A program made the position numbers and the translations under genes. Under the pieces are notes generated by a model. The model had not been told where the DNA came from and ran no database searches. It worked only from the letters and a program-made list of their open reading frames with translations. Source: Vagococcus entomophilus (lineage in GTDB: Bacteria > Bacillota > Bacilli > Lactobacillales > Vagococcaceae). From it: DNA of 64,000 nt. The stretch is taken from the NCBI RefSeq assembly GCF_003987595.1, contig NZ_NGJZ01000002.1:186001-250000 (forward strand), written 5' to 3'. Numbering within the stretch: position 1 is the first letter of the stretch; the number at the start of each line of letters is the position of its first letter. Positions 27,973 through 36,182 of the stretch are shown piece after piece.

Positions 27973-28242
27973 ATGGCGAAAAAATCGAAAGTTGTAAAAG
28001 CTCAAAAACAAAGAATAATGATTGAAAAATATGCTGAACAAAGAAGAGAATTAAAAGAAAAAGGAGATTATGAAGGATTGAGAAAATTACCGAAGGATTC
28101 CAATCCTATTCATTATAAAAATCGCGATTTAATTGATGGACGTCCTAGAGCTTATATGCGCAAGTTTGGGATGTCACGGATCCATTTTAGAGAGCTAGCA
28201 CTGCAAGGGAAAATACCTGGGGTCAAAAAAGCTAGTTGGTAA
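27973..28242 (+). CDS. rpsN: Ribosomal protein S14, zinc-independent form
   Basis: An 89-aa S14 lacking the two CXXC zinc motifs of the short zinc-ribbon form; the core [33 protein letters not shown] is typical. Such paralogues replace the zinc form when zinc is scarce, freeing zinc. The Zur-type box upstream supports this. Start 27973 follows TTGGAGGATCAT; the longer frame would begin inside the Zur box. The isolated position, outside a ribosomal operon, also fits a back-up copy. Confidence 0.92.
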   Translation: MAKKSKVVKAQKQRIMIEKYAEQRRELKEKGDYEGLRKLPKDSNPIHYKNRDLIDGRPRAYMRKFGMSRIHFRELALQGKIPGVKKASW

Positions 28243-28328
28243 GAAAATTTGTGAAAAAGCATTAAATTTGCTGTTTGAATTTGACTTCTCTATAATTAAA
28301 ATTGAACAGAATTTTTAGGAGGAAGCAG

Positions 28329-29297
28329 ATGACAGCGAATTATCAAGTTTTACTTTATTATCAATATACCACCATTGAAGACCCAGAATTATTTGCAAAA
28401 CAGCACTTGGCGTTTTGTGAGTCGCTCAATCTTCGAGGACGTATTTTGGTTGCAAATGAGGGAATTAATGGCACTTTGTCCGGACGAGTAGCAGATACAA
28501 AACGATATATGGAAGCAATGCATCAAGATGAACGCTTTAAGGAAATGCTATTTAAGCTTGATCCAGCACCAGAACACGCATTTAAAAAAATGCATGTGCG
28601 CCCGCGTAAAGAATTAGTATCTTTAAATCTTGAACAAGACATCAATCCACTAGAACAAACTGGTGACTATTTGAGCCCTAAAGAGTTTAAAGAAGCAATC
28701 TTGGATGAAGAGACAGTCGTAATCGATGCTCGAAATGACTATGAATATGATCTAGGCCATTTTAGAGGAGCAATCCGTCCAGAAATTCGAAGTTTTCGTG
28801 AGTTGCCACAGTGGATTCAAGAAAATAAAGAAAAATTTATGGATAAGCGTGTCGTTACCTACTGTACTGGGGGAATTCGTTGTGAAAAATTTTCTGGTTG
28901 GTTAGTTCGAGAAGGGTTTAAAGACGTGGGACAATTACATGGTGGCATTGCAACGTATGGAAAAGATCCAGAAGTTCAAGGGGACTTGTGGGATGGTGCA
29001 ATGTACGTGTTTGACGAGAGGATTAGTGTTCCCATTAATCGCAAAGAGCATGTAGTTGTTGGACGTGATTGGTTTGATGGCAAACCTTGTGAGCGCTATG
29101 TGAATTGTGCAAACCCTTATTGCAACCGTCAGATGCTTTGCTCTGAACAAAATGAAGAAAAATATTTACGTGGTTGTTCGCATGAATGTCGAGTGCATTC
29201 TCAGAATCGTTATGTCAGAGAACAAGAACTTTCTACTGCTGAGGTTGTAAAGAGATTAAGCGCAATTGGTGAAAAGCTTAGTGAAAGTGTTAAATAG
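28329..29297 (+). CDS. trhO: tRNA uridine(34) hydroxylase TrhO (rhodanese-like)
   Basis: A 322-aa protein with an N-terminal acylphosphatase-like domain, a central rhodanese domain with catalytic Cys179 in [12 protein letters not shown], and a C-terminal cysteine-rich part ([17 protein letters not shown]). TrhO makes 5-hydroxyuridine at tRNA wobble positions. Start 28329 follows TAGGAGGAAG. A TATAATT box near 28290 is upstream and a strong terminator downstream, so it is a single-gene unit. Confidence 0.9.
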   Translation: MTANYQVLLYYQYTTIEDPELFAKQHLAFCESLNLRGRILVANEGINGTLSGRVADTKRYMEAMHQDERFKEMLFKLDPAPEHAFKKMHVRPRKELVSLNLEQDINPLEQTGDYLSPKEFKEAILDEETVVIDARNDYEYDLGHFRGAIRPEIRSFRELPQWIQENKEKFMDKRVVTYCTGGIRCEKFSGWLVREGFKDVGQLHGGIATYGKDPEVQGDLWDGAMYVFDERISVPINRKEHVVVGRDWFDGKPCERYVNCANPYCNRQMLCSEQNEEKYLRGCSHECRVHSQNRYVREQELSTAEVVKRLSAIGEKLSESVK

Positions 29298-29301
29298 AAT
29301 G

Positions 29302-29333
29302 AAAGCATCCGGATTTTTCCGGATGCTTTTTTT
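29302..29333 (+). terminator. trhO terminator
   Basis: AAAGCATCCGGA pairs with TCCGGATGCTTT across four bases, then a T run. Confidence 0.9.
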
Positions 29334-29406
29334 AATTAGCGCTTGTATAATTTGAATCAATCATAGACAATAAAAGTAAGAAGTTAGTCTTGGGAGGTTG
29401 CAGAGG

Positions 29407-30339
29407 ATGAAATTACAACAATTACGCTATATGATTGCAGTTGTGCAGTCGGGTTCGTTTAATCAAGCGGCAAAACGGTTATTTATTTCGCAGTCGTCTC
29501 TATCATCGGCGATTAAAGAATTAGAGAATGAAACTGGAATTGAGTTGTTCATTCGAACCAATAAAGGGATTAGTCTGACCACTGATGGTGCAGAATTTTT
29601 GGGGTATGCTAGACAAGTGGTTGAACAAACTGAACTTTTGGAGCAGCGTTATCTCAATAAAAAGCCTGCCAGGCAACTATTTTCTGTTTCAACGCAGCAT
29701 TATGCTTTTTCAGTTGATGCGTTTGTTTCGCTGATTCGTAAGACGGATGCAGATGAGTACGATTTTGCATTACGAGAGACAAAAACCCATGAAATTTTTG
29801 AAGATGTAAAAACGCAGCGAAGTGAAATTGGCATTTTGTATAAATATAGCTACAATGAAAAAGTGGTAGATAAGTTTGTTAAAGAAAATCACTTGAAGTT
29901 TTCACCGTTGTTTGAAGCAAAACCTCATGTGTTTGTCAGCACAAAGCACCCCTTAGTCAAACAGGCGAAAGTCAGTGTGAATATGGAAGAGTTAAAAGAA
30001 TATCCCTATCTATTATTTGATCAAGGGGAGTTTAATTCGTTTTATTTCTCAGAAGAAATCTTGAGTACGGTTGCGAGGAAAAAAAGTCTCCATGTCAGTG
30101 ACCGAGCAACTTTATTTAATCTGTTGATTGGACTGAATGGCTATACCATTTCAACCGGTGTAATTGGCACGGATTTAAATGGAACAGACATTGTGGCATT
30201 GCCTTTGAATGTCGAGGAAACAATCTGTGTGGGTTGGATTAGTTCGGCAAACAGACAACTTTCACGCTTAGGAAAACTGTATATTGAAGAGTTACAAAAA
30301 GTATTGGAGGCCTATGATGTTGTCACCTTGTTTGAATGA
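29407..30339 (+). CDS. LysR-family regulator
   Basis: A 310-aa LysR-type regulator. The N-terminal helix-turn-helix (GSFNQAAKRLFISQSSLSSAIKELENETG, about 16-44) is followed by a substrate-binding domain. ATG 29407 is nine bases after GGGAGG; the TTG at 29398 is too close to it. It precedes a MetE-like gene, and LysR proteins such as CmbR, MtaR and CysB control sulfur amino acid genes in related bacteria. Control of the neighbour is therefore likely but not shown. A terminator separates the genes. Confidence 0.85.
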   Translation: MKLQQLRYMIAVVQSGSFNQAAKRLFISQSSLSSAIKELENETGIELFIRTNKGISLTTDGAEFLGYARQVVEQTELLEQRYLNKKPARQLFSVSTQHYAFSVDAFVSLIRKTDADEYDFALRETKTHEIFEDVKTQRSEIGILYKYSYNEKVVDKFVKENHLKFSPLFEAKPHVFVSTKHPLVKQAKVSVNMEELKEYPYLLFDQGEFNSFYFSEEILSTVARKKSLHVSDRATLFNLLIGLNGYTISTGVIGTDLNGTDIVALPLNVEETICVGWISSANRQLSRLGKLYIEELQKVLEAYDVVTLFE

Positions 30340-30387
30340 AAAGGTATCTTGTTATCGGATTTACAGATAATAAGATATCTTTTTTTT
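30340..30387 (+). terminator. LysR gene terminator
   Basis: AAGGTATCTTGTTATC pairs with GATAATAAGATATCTT, followed by seven T. Confidence 0.85.
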
Positions 30388-30460
30388 GTGTTACAGATTG
30401 CAGAGAGAGATGTGCTATACTACCACTTAACAGAAAAGAAAAAGTACAGGAGGAGTTTTT

Positions 30461-31600
30461 ATGACGAACAAAACATTCAGTAAAAGAACGACAGCCCCTT
30501 TTCGTTTTGACATAGTAGGAAGTTTCTTACGCCCAGAAAAACTAAAACAAGCACGAGCAGACTTTGATGCTGGAAAAATTGATTTTGAAGCACTAACTAA
30601 GATAGAAGACGAAGAGATTCGTGGGCTAGTTGCAAAAGAAAAAGCAGCAGGATTGCAAGGGATAACAGATGGTGAGTTTAGAAGAAGTTATTGGCATTTA
30701 GACTATTTTTGGGGCTTCTCAGGTGTTGAACACAATACTATGAGCCAAGGGTACTTGTTTCACGGCGAAGAAACACGTGCGGATTCAGCTCGTTTAAATG
30801 GCAAAATTCGGTTTACGGAGAATCATCCTTTCTTAGCACATTATAAGTTTTTAAAAGAAGTTGTTGGAAAAGAGGGTACGGCTAGACAAAGTATTCCAGC
30901 GCCAGCACAATTTTTTGCAGAACTGGTTCGTGCAGAAAATGAGGAGAAGGTAAATGAATTTTATCCTGATCGTGCAGAGCTATATGAAGACATTTCAAAA
31001 GCTTATAGAGAGTCTATCCTTGCTTTTTATGAGCTAGGATGTCGCAATATTCAACTAGATGACTGTACTTGGGGAATGCTTTGTGATGAGAAATTTTGGT
31101 CAAATATGGCAAATGGCGAGTATGATGTTCAGGCACTTCAAGAGCTCTACTTGAAATTGAACAATGATGCGATTGCGGATTTGCCAGAAGACTTGGTTGT
31201 GAACACGCATGTCTGCCGTGGAAATTATCACTCTACCTGGGCTACATCTGGAGGGTATGCACCAGTTGCAGAAACCTTGTTTGGAAATGAAAATGTTCAA
31301 GGCTTTTATTTAGAGTATGATGATGATCGTTCTGGAGGTTTTGAACCTTTATCCCACTTACCTGAGGGGAAACAAGTAGTTTTAGGATTGGTTACAAGTA
31401 AATCAGGAAAATTAGAAGACAAAGAGGTCATTAAAAAAAGAATTGCAGAAGCAGCAAAAGTTATTCCCTTAGATGATTTGTGCCTTAGCCCACAATGTGG
31501 CTTTGCTTCTACCGAAGAAGGAAATATTTTAAGCGACGCAGAACAATGGGCGAAAATTGAGCTTATTAAGGAAATTGCAGCAGAAGTTTGGGGAATTTAA
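30461..31600 (+). CDS. MetE-like methyltransferase (YxjG/YxjH type)
   Basis: A 379-aa protein of the cobalamin-independent methionine synthase C-terminal family. Zinc ligands are visible in NTHVCRGN (His-x-Cys) and LSPQCGFAS (Cys). Such stand-alone domains make methionine from homocysteine with an alternative methyl donor, or recycle methylthio compounds. AGGAGG precedes the ATG, and a TATACT box lies near 30416. The gene lies behind a LysR regulator in a window that also has reverse transsulfuration, so homocysteine could go to methionine here or to cysteine through mccAB. Confidence 0.85.
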   Translation: MTNKTFSKRTTAPFRFDIVGSFLRPEKLKQARADFDAGKIDFEALTKIEDEEIRGLVAKEKAAGLQGITDGEFRRSYWHLDYFWGFSGVEHNTMSQGYLFHGEETRADSARLNGKIRFTENHPFLAHYKFLKEVVGKEGTARQSIPAPAQFFAELVRAENEEKVNEFYPDRAELYEDISKAYRESILAFYELGCRNIQLDDCTWGMLCDEKFWSNMANGEYDVQALQELYLKLNNDAIADLPEDLVVNTHVCRGNYHSTWATSGGYAPVAETLFGNENVQGFYLEYDDDRSGGFEPLSHLPEGKQVVLGLVTSKSGKLEDKEVIKKRIAEAAKVIPLDDLCLSPQCGFASTEEGNILSDAEQWAKIELIKEIAAEVWGI

Positions 31601-31607
31601 TTGAAAA

Positions 31608-31661
31608 AAAGGTTGAGATAGAAGTAGCTTTTGTCGAGTACTTCTATCTCAACCTTTTTTA
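31608..31661. terminator. Bidirectional terminator after the MetE-like gene
   Basis: A long stem of about 20 bp, AAAAGGTTGAGATAGAAGTA paired with its complement, then T residues. It can also end the convergent membrane protein gene. Confidence 0.88.
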
Positions 31662-31663
31662 TG

Positions 31664-32320
31664 TTAGTGACGCTCAAATTTAAATTGTTGGAAAAAGGCG
31701 ACGTTGTTTTTAGATTTAAAATAGCTATACAGTGAAAATAAGAAGGCGCCACATGTATTTGTAATTAAATCGCCCATAGTATCCATGAGCGCAGCGCGAC
31801 CAATCAATTCTTTGCCATGGTTAGCATATCTTTGCAAGTTCATTCCAAGTAATCCATCGCAAGCAAACTCATAAAATTCCCAAAAAATACCGCAAGTTAG
31901 ACCAAACGTTAAACCAAAAAGAAGATAACATAGCGGACTAAGCTCAGGTTTCAAATTTTTAGGCAAAAGATAACCAATAATCCCATAGCCAACAGCGACA
32001 AGCAACATAGCACTACTAAGATGTAAAATTTTATCCCAAAATGAGACTTTAGCAATTACTTGTAGCCCGGTGCCAATGAAAATGGAAAAAATGAGAAATA
32101 ACCAATAAAAAAACTTAGTAAAAGTTGGAATGGTAATTCGCGTCAACTTAGTGAATAGAATCGGTACAAATAGAGTCCCCATGCCTAAAAGCATTTCAAA
32201 AAATAAGAAATAATCTTGGGTGTAAAAACACGCCCGGTAAGCAGTATAAACGGTGACTAAACTTCCAATGATAAAAGTTCCCATAAAAATAGTACTTTCA
32301 GTTTTCTTTGAATCAAACAT
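31664..32320 (-). CDS. Membrane protein of unknown function (DUF2238-like)
   Basis: A 218-aa protein with about six helices. WDKILHLSSAMLLVAVGYGI, the acidic GIFWEFYEFACD and the ALMDTMGDLITNTCGA end resemble the YjdF/DUF2238 inner-membrane family, whose His, Glu and Asp residues are conserved. Start 32320 (MFDSKK) was chosen because AAAGGGG lies just before it; the frame extends 24 codons further without support. Its function is unknown, and it is not linked to its neighbours. Confidence 0.65.
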   Translation of the reverse strand: MFDSKKTESTIFMGTFIIGSLVTVYTAYRACFYTQDYFLFFEMLLGMGTLFVPILFTKLTRITIPTFTKFFYWLFLIFSIFIGTGLQVIAKVSFWDKILHLSSAMLLVAVGYGIIGYLLPKNLKPELSPLCYLLFGLTFGLTCGIFWEFYEFACDGLLGMNLQRYANHGKELIGRAALMDTMGDLITNTCGAFLFSLYSYFKSKNNVAFFQQFKFERH

Positions 32321-32550
32321 CAAAAAACCCCTTTCGAATAATACTTTCCTTTTCAGTTTAACATATTCCCACTTTTCATCACAGAAATACAAGGTATCGT
32401 TGGTAGATATTTAGATAGCATTCGACATAGAAAAATTGCTTGCCATTTTTGTAGAATTTAAGTTGGCAAAACTCATTTAAAAGTAATACTTGTTGAAATG
32501 CAGCATATTTAATGCTATATTAAATATGTTTCAAAAAACTAAATAGAACT

Positions 32551-32648
32551 TACCATCACAAAGGGGTGCCAGTAGGCTGAGATTGAGTCATTTGACTCGG
32601 ACCCTTCGAACCTGATTTCATTGACATGAGCGTAGGGATTGTGATGGA
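32551..32648 (+). promoter_or_regulatory. TPP riboswitch
   Basis: The conserved elements are present in order: closing stem ACCATCACAA paired with TTGTGATGG, GGGGTGCC, GGCTGAGA, GGACCCTTCGAACCTGAT and GCGTAGGGA. This is a standard thiamine-pyrophosphate aptamer, and the gene behind it is thiT. Output is through the terminator at 32683-32733. Confidence 0.95.
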
Positions 32649-32682
32649 GTAGACTGATATAGACAATCTTGTTATCTGTTTG

Positions 32683-32733
32683 CTCCTCCTTTGTTGTATG
32701 GACTAGTTCAAACAACAAAGGAGGAGTTTTTTT
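32683..32733 (+). terminator. Riboswitch terminator that buries the thiT ribosome-binding site
   Basis: A perfect 15-bp stem (32683-32697 with 32712-32726) followed by seven T. The 3' arm contains AAGGAGG, the only good ribosome-binding site for thiT, and the T run enters the TTG start codon (32732). One hairpin can thus block both transcription and translation when TPP is bound. Confidence 0.9.
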
Positions 32734-33295
32734 GAGCAACATACGATTGAATGTTTGGATTGAAGGAACGATTGTGGCAGCTTTAGCTATGGCATTTAGT
32801 TTCATTCCAACAACAATAGGCAGTAGTTTTTCCATTTCTTTAGGGTGTATTCCCTTGACCGTTTACGCGTTTAGAAGAGGCGTAAAACCAACACTATTTT
32901 CAGGCTTAGTCTGGGGACTTTTACACTTTTTGACGGGGCAGGTGTATTATCTATCCGTTAGTCAGGTATTAATAGAGTACCTCATTGCGTTTACCTGTAT
33001 TGGATTTGCGGGAGTAGTATCAGAAAAACTTCAAGTTGCATTAGCACAAAATAATGGACATCAAGTAACAAAATTGATTATCCAAGGCACTTTTTCAGGA
33101 ATCTTGGCGAGATACTTTTGGCATTTTGTTGCGGGAGTTATTTTCTGGGGGAGCTATGCGCTATGGGGGATGAATCCTTGGATTTTCTCTCTGGTCATGA
33201 ATGGAGCGAGTGGTTTGGCAACTGGGGTAGTAACGCTGATTGTAGTACTGGTTATTAGTAAAAAGTGGCCACAGTTATTGCGACCGTCTAAATAA
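32732..33295 (+). CDS. thiT: Thiamine transporter S-component ThiT
   Basis: A 187-aa membrane protein with six predicted helices, including the ThiT-type WGLLHFLTGQVYYLSVSQVLIEYLIAF segment. It is the substrate-binding subunit of an energy-coupling-factor importer and uses a shared EcfA/EcfA'/EcfT module not in this window. The start is TTG (32732), seven bases after AAGGAGG; the longer frame from 32669 runs through the terminator hairpin. Control by the TPP riboswitch confirms the substrate. Confidence 0.92.
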   Translation: MSNIRLNVWIEGTIVAALAMAFSFIPTTIGSSFSISLGCIPLTVYAFRRGVKPTLFSGLVWGLLHFLTGQVYYLSVSQVLIEYLIAFTCIGFAGVVSEKLQVALAQNNGHQVTKLIIQGTFSGILARYFWHFVAGVIFWGSYALWGMNPWIFSLVMNGASGLATGVVTLIVVLVISKKWPQLLRPSK

Positions 33296-33349
33296 AAAGA
33301 TCTGATCGACAACTTGTGGATTGAATTATAGAGTTGCGACAACTATACA

Positions 33350-33398
33350 AACATCTCCGTTTTCTTCATTTTATATGAAGAAAACGGAGATGTTTTTT
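33350..33398 (+). terminator. thiT terminator
   Basis: A 19-bp perfect stem (33350-33368 with 33376-33394) followed by TTTTTT. Confidence 0.9.
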
Positions 33399-33534
33399 GC
33401 TCAAACGAATTTCAGCACTATTGGCAGTTAAAGTAGTAGCTAATGAATGAGGTTGAAAGAAAAAATGACTGGAGAAATGATGATAGAATGAAGTATCAGA
33501 TAGGCTATATAACCTCCATAAATGAAAAAAATAC

Positions 33535-33890
33535 TCAAAGAGCGAAAGTGTCAATCTCTTCTTTAATAACCTTATATAAAGGCTCGTCATTTAATAATTT
33601 TAACAGTTTTAACCGATCATCAAGTTTTCCTTTTTGATCAGACAGAAGACCATATCTTATTAATGATATGGATATATAATCAATTCTTTTACTCTGAAAG
33701 GAACAAGCTAGGGCTTTTTCAGAAAAAAGCAAAGCAGAAGTTTTCTCTATTTGTTGGTTTAATAAATTCCTTATCTGTTTTTTTCAAGAACGTACAGGCT
33801 TATTATGAAGCGATAAAAAAACATTATCAGAAGCATATTTCTTAAAGAAATGCCTGCTGATAATGCTTCATATAGAATTGTTTTATTCTA
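33535..33890 (-). pseudogene. Degenerate ORF, frameshift in an A7 tract
   Basis: On the minus strand, one frame reads LYEALSAGISLRN through VLEKNR and stops. After an A7 tract (plus-strand T run 33778-33784), the next frame reads QIRNLLNQQIEKTS through to IKEEIDTFAL. One extra A would join them into a ~115-residue helical C-terminal fragment with no start or DNA-binding part. It looks like the remnant of a larger helical protein, possibly a regulator; I do not recognise the family. Confidence 0.35.
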
Positions 33891-33928
33891 TTTTAAAATC
33901 TAAAACACACTCCATACAGATCGAAAGC

Positions 33929-33956
33929 TGTACAAAATTTTATCAAGTCCTATAAT
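33929..33956 (+). promoter_or_regulatory. Promoter of the 33963 RNA candidate
   Basis: TGTACA (33929-33934), a 16-base spacer and a consensus TATAAT (33951-33956). Confidence 0.5.
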
Positions 33957-33962
33957 GAAAAG

Positions 33963-34033
33963 AGAATGCAACACCTATATGGTTACTTATCCTCGGTAAT
34001 TTACCGAAAATAAGCAACTGTATAGGTGTTTTT
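33963..34033 (+). ncRNA. Candidate small RNA with long hairpin
   Basis: Starting about seven bases after a TATAAT box, ~71 bases fold almost wholly into one hairpin. AACACCTATA (33970-33979) pairs with TATAGGTGTT (34021-34030), an inner CTTAT pairs with ATAAG, and an apical CGGTAAATTTACCG-like stem completes it; TTTG follows. No ORF. It may be a stable sRNA or a promoter-proximal terminator. Confidence 0.45.
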
Positions 34034-34103
34034 GTTACTGTCCCTTTTTCTGGGTTCATTCCCAACTCATTGAGTTGGGGAAGTGCTTTTTTATTTGATA
34101 CGG

Positions 34104-34292
34104 TTATCTATAATAATTATTTTTATTTTTGATATAACGAATCAACCAAATAATCAGCGCAAGTGGCACTAAAAAAGTAAGGGCGACTACGAAGATGACG
34201 GAAACAACTTTTAAAATAAACGTAATACAAAGAACGGTAATGATCGCAATCATTGAGAAACGAAATATATCGAATAAAGAATACGAACGCAT
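34104..34292 (-). CDS. Small membrane protein (62 aa)
   Basis: A short ORF beginning MRSYSLFDIFRFSM with two hydrophobic segments (about 10-30 and 30-52) and a basic tail (RYIKNKNNYYR). AAGGAATTCAC lies before ATG 34292. No family recognised. It is 84 bases downstream of the recombinase-like gene on the same strand and may be cotranscribed with it. Confidence 0.5.
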   Translation of the reverse strand: MRSYSLFDIFRFSMIAIITVLCITFILKVVSVIFVVALTFLVPLALIIWLIRYIKNKNNYYR

Positions 34293-34376
34293 GTGAATTC
34301 CTTCTTTCTTTCTTGTTATTAATATATACAGAGTATACCAAAACAATTCGAACTTTTCGTCCTACTTAAGACTGAA

Positions 34377-34949
34377 CTATTCTTGTGGATGTTTGTTTTT
34401 ATATTGTTGAACGTATTTATGTACGGAACCAATGGAGATATTGCATTCCTCGGAGATTCGTTTTAAAGAGTAGCCTTTGTTTTTATGTAAGTGAATGATA
34501 TGGTCGATTACCTCTTGATCAATGGTTGGACGCCCGCCAATTTTCCCTTGCTTTCTGGCATAGTCTAAACCTCGCAATGTATTTTCACGCATGACAGCTT
34601 TTTCTATAGAAGAAAAATAATGAATCATTTCATTCAAAGAGAAAGATTGATTTTGGTCAGTGTTTATATTGGTAGCAGCAAGGGTTAATTCAACCTCTTT
34701 TTCCTCTAGAAACGTGATAATTTCAGCTAATCCTGTCAAATTTTTACCCAGTACTGAAAAGTCATAAATGACGATTTGATCGCCCTTTTCAACGCACTCT
34801 AGTAAGTGGTTTAACTCTTTTGAGTTAGATTCGTCCGGAACAAGACTTTCAATATAAATTTTATCGTATTTATAATTTTTTAAAGCGTTCATTTGAGTCG
34901 TAATAAAAGTTTCATCCATTGCGATTCTTGCGTAGCCATAAATGGTCAT
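34377..34949 (-). CDS. Serine-recombinase homologue lacking catalytic residues
   Basis: A 190-aa protein with the fold of resolvase/invertase recombinases: N-terminal MTIYGYARIAMDE, central IVIYDFSVLGKNLTGLAEI, and a C-terminal GGRPTI linker with helix-turn-helix (YSLKRISEECNISIGSVHKYV). Compared with gamma-delta resolvase, Arg8 is kept, but Ser10 is Ala (ARIA instead of ARVS), and the DRLGR motif with two catalytic arginines reads SVLGK. It therefore should not cut DNA but may still bind it. The HTH looks intact. GGAG is eight bases before ATG 34949. It is divergent from comGA and could regulate that operon. Confidence 0.78.
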   Translation of the reverse strand: MTIYGYARIAMDETFITTQMNALKNYKYDKIYIESLVPDESNSKELNHLLECVEKGDQIVIYDFSVLGKNLTGLAEIITFLEEKEVELTLAATNINTDQNQSFSLNEMIHYFSSIEKAVMRENTLRGLDYARKQGKIGGRPTIDQEVIDHIIHLHKNKGYSLKRISEECNISIGSVHKYVQQYKNKHPQE

Positions 34950-35153
34950 ATCAAACACTCCAATCTTTTTGTATGTATATTAAGTATTTATTTAATAAAC
35001 GGTTTAACTAAGTAAGATTATACAATATCTTGAATGCTTTCACAATAAAGGGGGTCTAAATTTCATATATTTATAATCCTTTTTTTAAATAAAAAATAAA
35101 TTTTTTTTTTGCGTATTTTGATAGTAAGGTGTGAACGAAGGGAGGAAAGTCCT
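34950..35153. other. Divergent control region before comGA
   Basis: About 200 AT-rich bases between the recombinase-like gene and comGA. A run of at least ten T (to 35110) is followed by GCGTATTTTGATAG, roughly where a SigX-type competence promoter would lie, but it does not match the streptococcal TACGAATA box. No good sigma-A promoter was seen for comGA. Confidence 0.3.
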
Positions 35154-36182
35154 ATGGCAAAGATAGAGATAAAAGAAATCATGCAACAAATTATTGGTGA
35201 AGCTTCTGTGCGTAAAGCCAGTGATTGTTATATTTATCCCCGTAAATTTGGATACGAAATTTCTTATAGAGTCCACCAGAAAAAAATCGTAGCACAGCAA
35301 TTAGGTTTTACTACTGGAGAAAAGCTGATTCTATTATTTAAATACTTGGCTGGAATGGACGTTTCTGAAAGAAGAAAAGTTCAAATAGGTGCTGCAAGTT
35401 TTCAGTATCAATCAGGCGTCTGTCGCATTCGGTTGTCGAGCGTATCAGACTATCGAAATCATGAAATCCTCGTCTTGCGCTTTTTACATTCAGCAAGTCA
35501 AACAGAAAGACTGCAGTTTTTATTTCCAAACCAAATGATAAAAGTTGCTGAAAAAGTCCGGGCACATGGTTTGTACTTATTCTGTGGGCCAACGGGAGCA
35601 GGAAAGTCAACGACGATGCATCACTTAGCACAAAAGTACTCCGATAGACAGATCATAACGATTGAAGATCCAGTTGAGCTGGAGCAAGAGACGTTTTTAC
35701 AACTGCAAGTAAATGACAAAATAGGGTTAACCTATGAAAAGTTGGTCAAGGTTTGTTTGAGAAGCCGACCGGATTTATTGATTATTGGTGAGATACGAGA
35801 TGCAGAAACGGCAAAGATTGCCATTCGAGGGGCACTTACAGGACACTTGATCTTCTCTACATTACATGCGATGCATGCGCATGGAGCAATACCAAGGTTA
35901 AAAGAATTGGGGGTACCAAAAGAAGAGCTGAGACAGTGTTTGAAAGGGGTCATCTATCAACGCCTGATTCCGTTAGTTTGTTCACGGTGTGGTGAGAAGT
36001 GCCAGCCTTTTTGTCCATATTTAAGCCGCAATCATGCGGTTCTTTTTGACACATTATTTTTTGAGGAGGTTTTTAAAAAAAATGAAACAGGAGCTAGATG
36101 GAAACGGTTGTTGGGAAAAGCTTGGGCAAGGGGGCAGATTACTCAAAAAACTTTTCAAAATGAACTTCTCTATGAGAATTAA
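35154..36182 (+). CDS. comGA: Competence ATPase ComGA
   Basis: A 342-aa type II/IV secretion-type ATPase that drives assembly of the competence pseudopilus at the inner face of the membrane. Walker A CGPTGAGKST (about 157-166), an Asp-box, and Walker B DLLIIGEIRD are visible, together with a C-terminal two-Cys pair (CSRCGEKC) resembling the zinc motif of the family. Start 35154 follows GGGAGG. It is the first gene of a seven-gene comG operon with overlapping reading frames. Confidence 0.93.
   Translation: MAKIEIKEIMQQIIGEASVRKASDCYIYPRKFGYEISYRVHQKKIVAQQLGFTTGEKLILLFKYLAGMDVSERRKVQIGAASFQYQSGVCRIRLSSVSDYRNHEILVLRFLHSASQTERLQFLFPNQMIKVAEKVRAHGLYLFCGPTGAGKSTTMHHLAQKYSDRQIITIEDPVELEQETFLQLQVNDKIGLTYEKLVKVCLRSRPDLLIIGEIRDAETAKIAIRGALTGHLIFSTLHAMHAHGAIPRLKELGVPKEELRQCLKGVIYQRLIPLVCSRCGEKCQPFCPYLSRNHAVLFDTLFFEEVFKKNETGARWKRLLGKAWARGQITQKTFQNELLYEN

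Larger units (their letters stand above)
33399..34103. other. Accessory patch with no intact gene
   Basis: About 700 bases, very AT-rich. It holds a frameshifted minus-strand ORF (33535-33890), a long imperfect hairpin (CATTATCAG at 33822-33830 with CTGATAATG at 33857-33865), a candidate small RNA (33963-34033), and a short palindromic hairpin CCCAACTCATTGAGTTGGG (34061-34079). No insertion-sequence ends or attachment-site repeats were recognised. Confidence 0.5.

Noticed and set aside
34377-34949. Active resolvase or invertase marking a mobile element
   Set aside because: Catalytic Ser and both DRLGR arginines are replaced; no inverted repeats, transposase or attachment sites were seen nearby.
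35098-35130. SigX-type competence promoter before comGA
   Set aside because: A T-rich tract followed by GCGTATTTTG is suggestive, but it does not match the TACGAATA box, so it is left only as a remark in the region entry.
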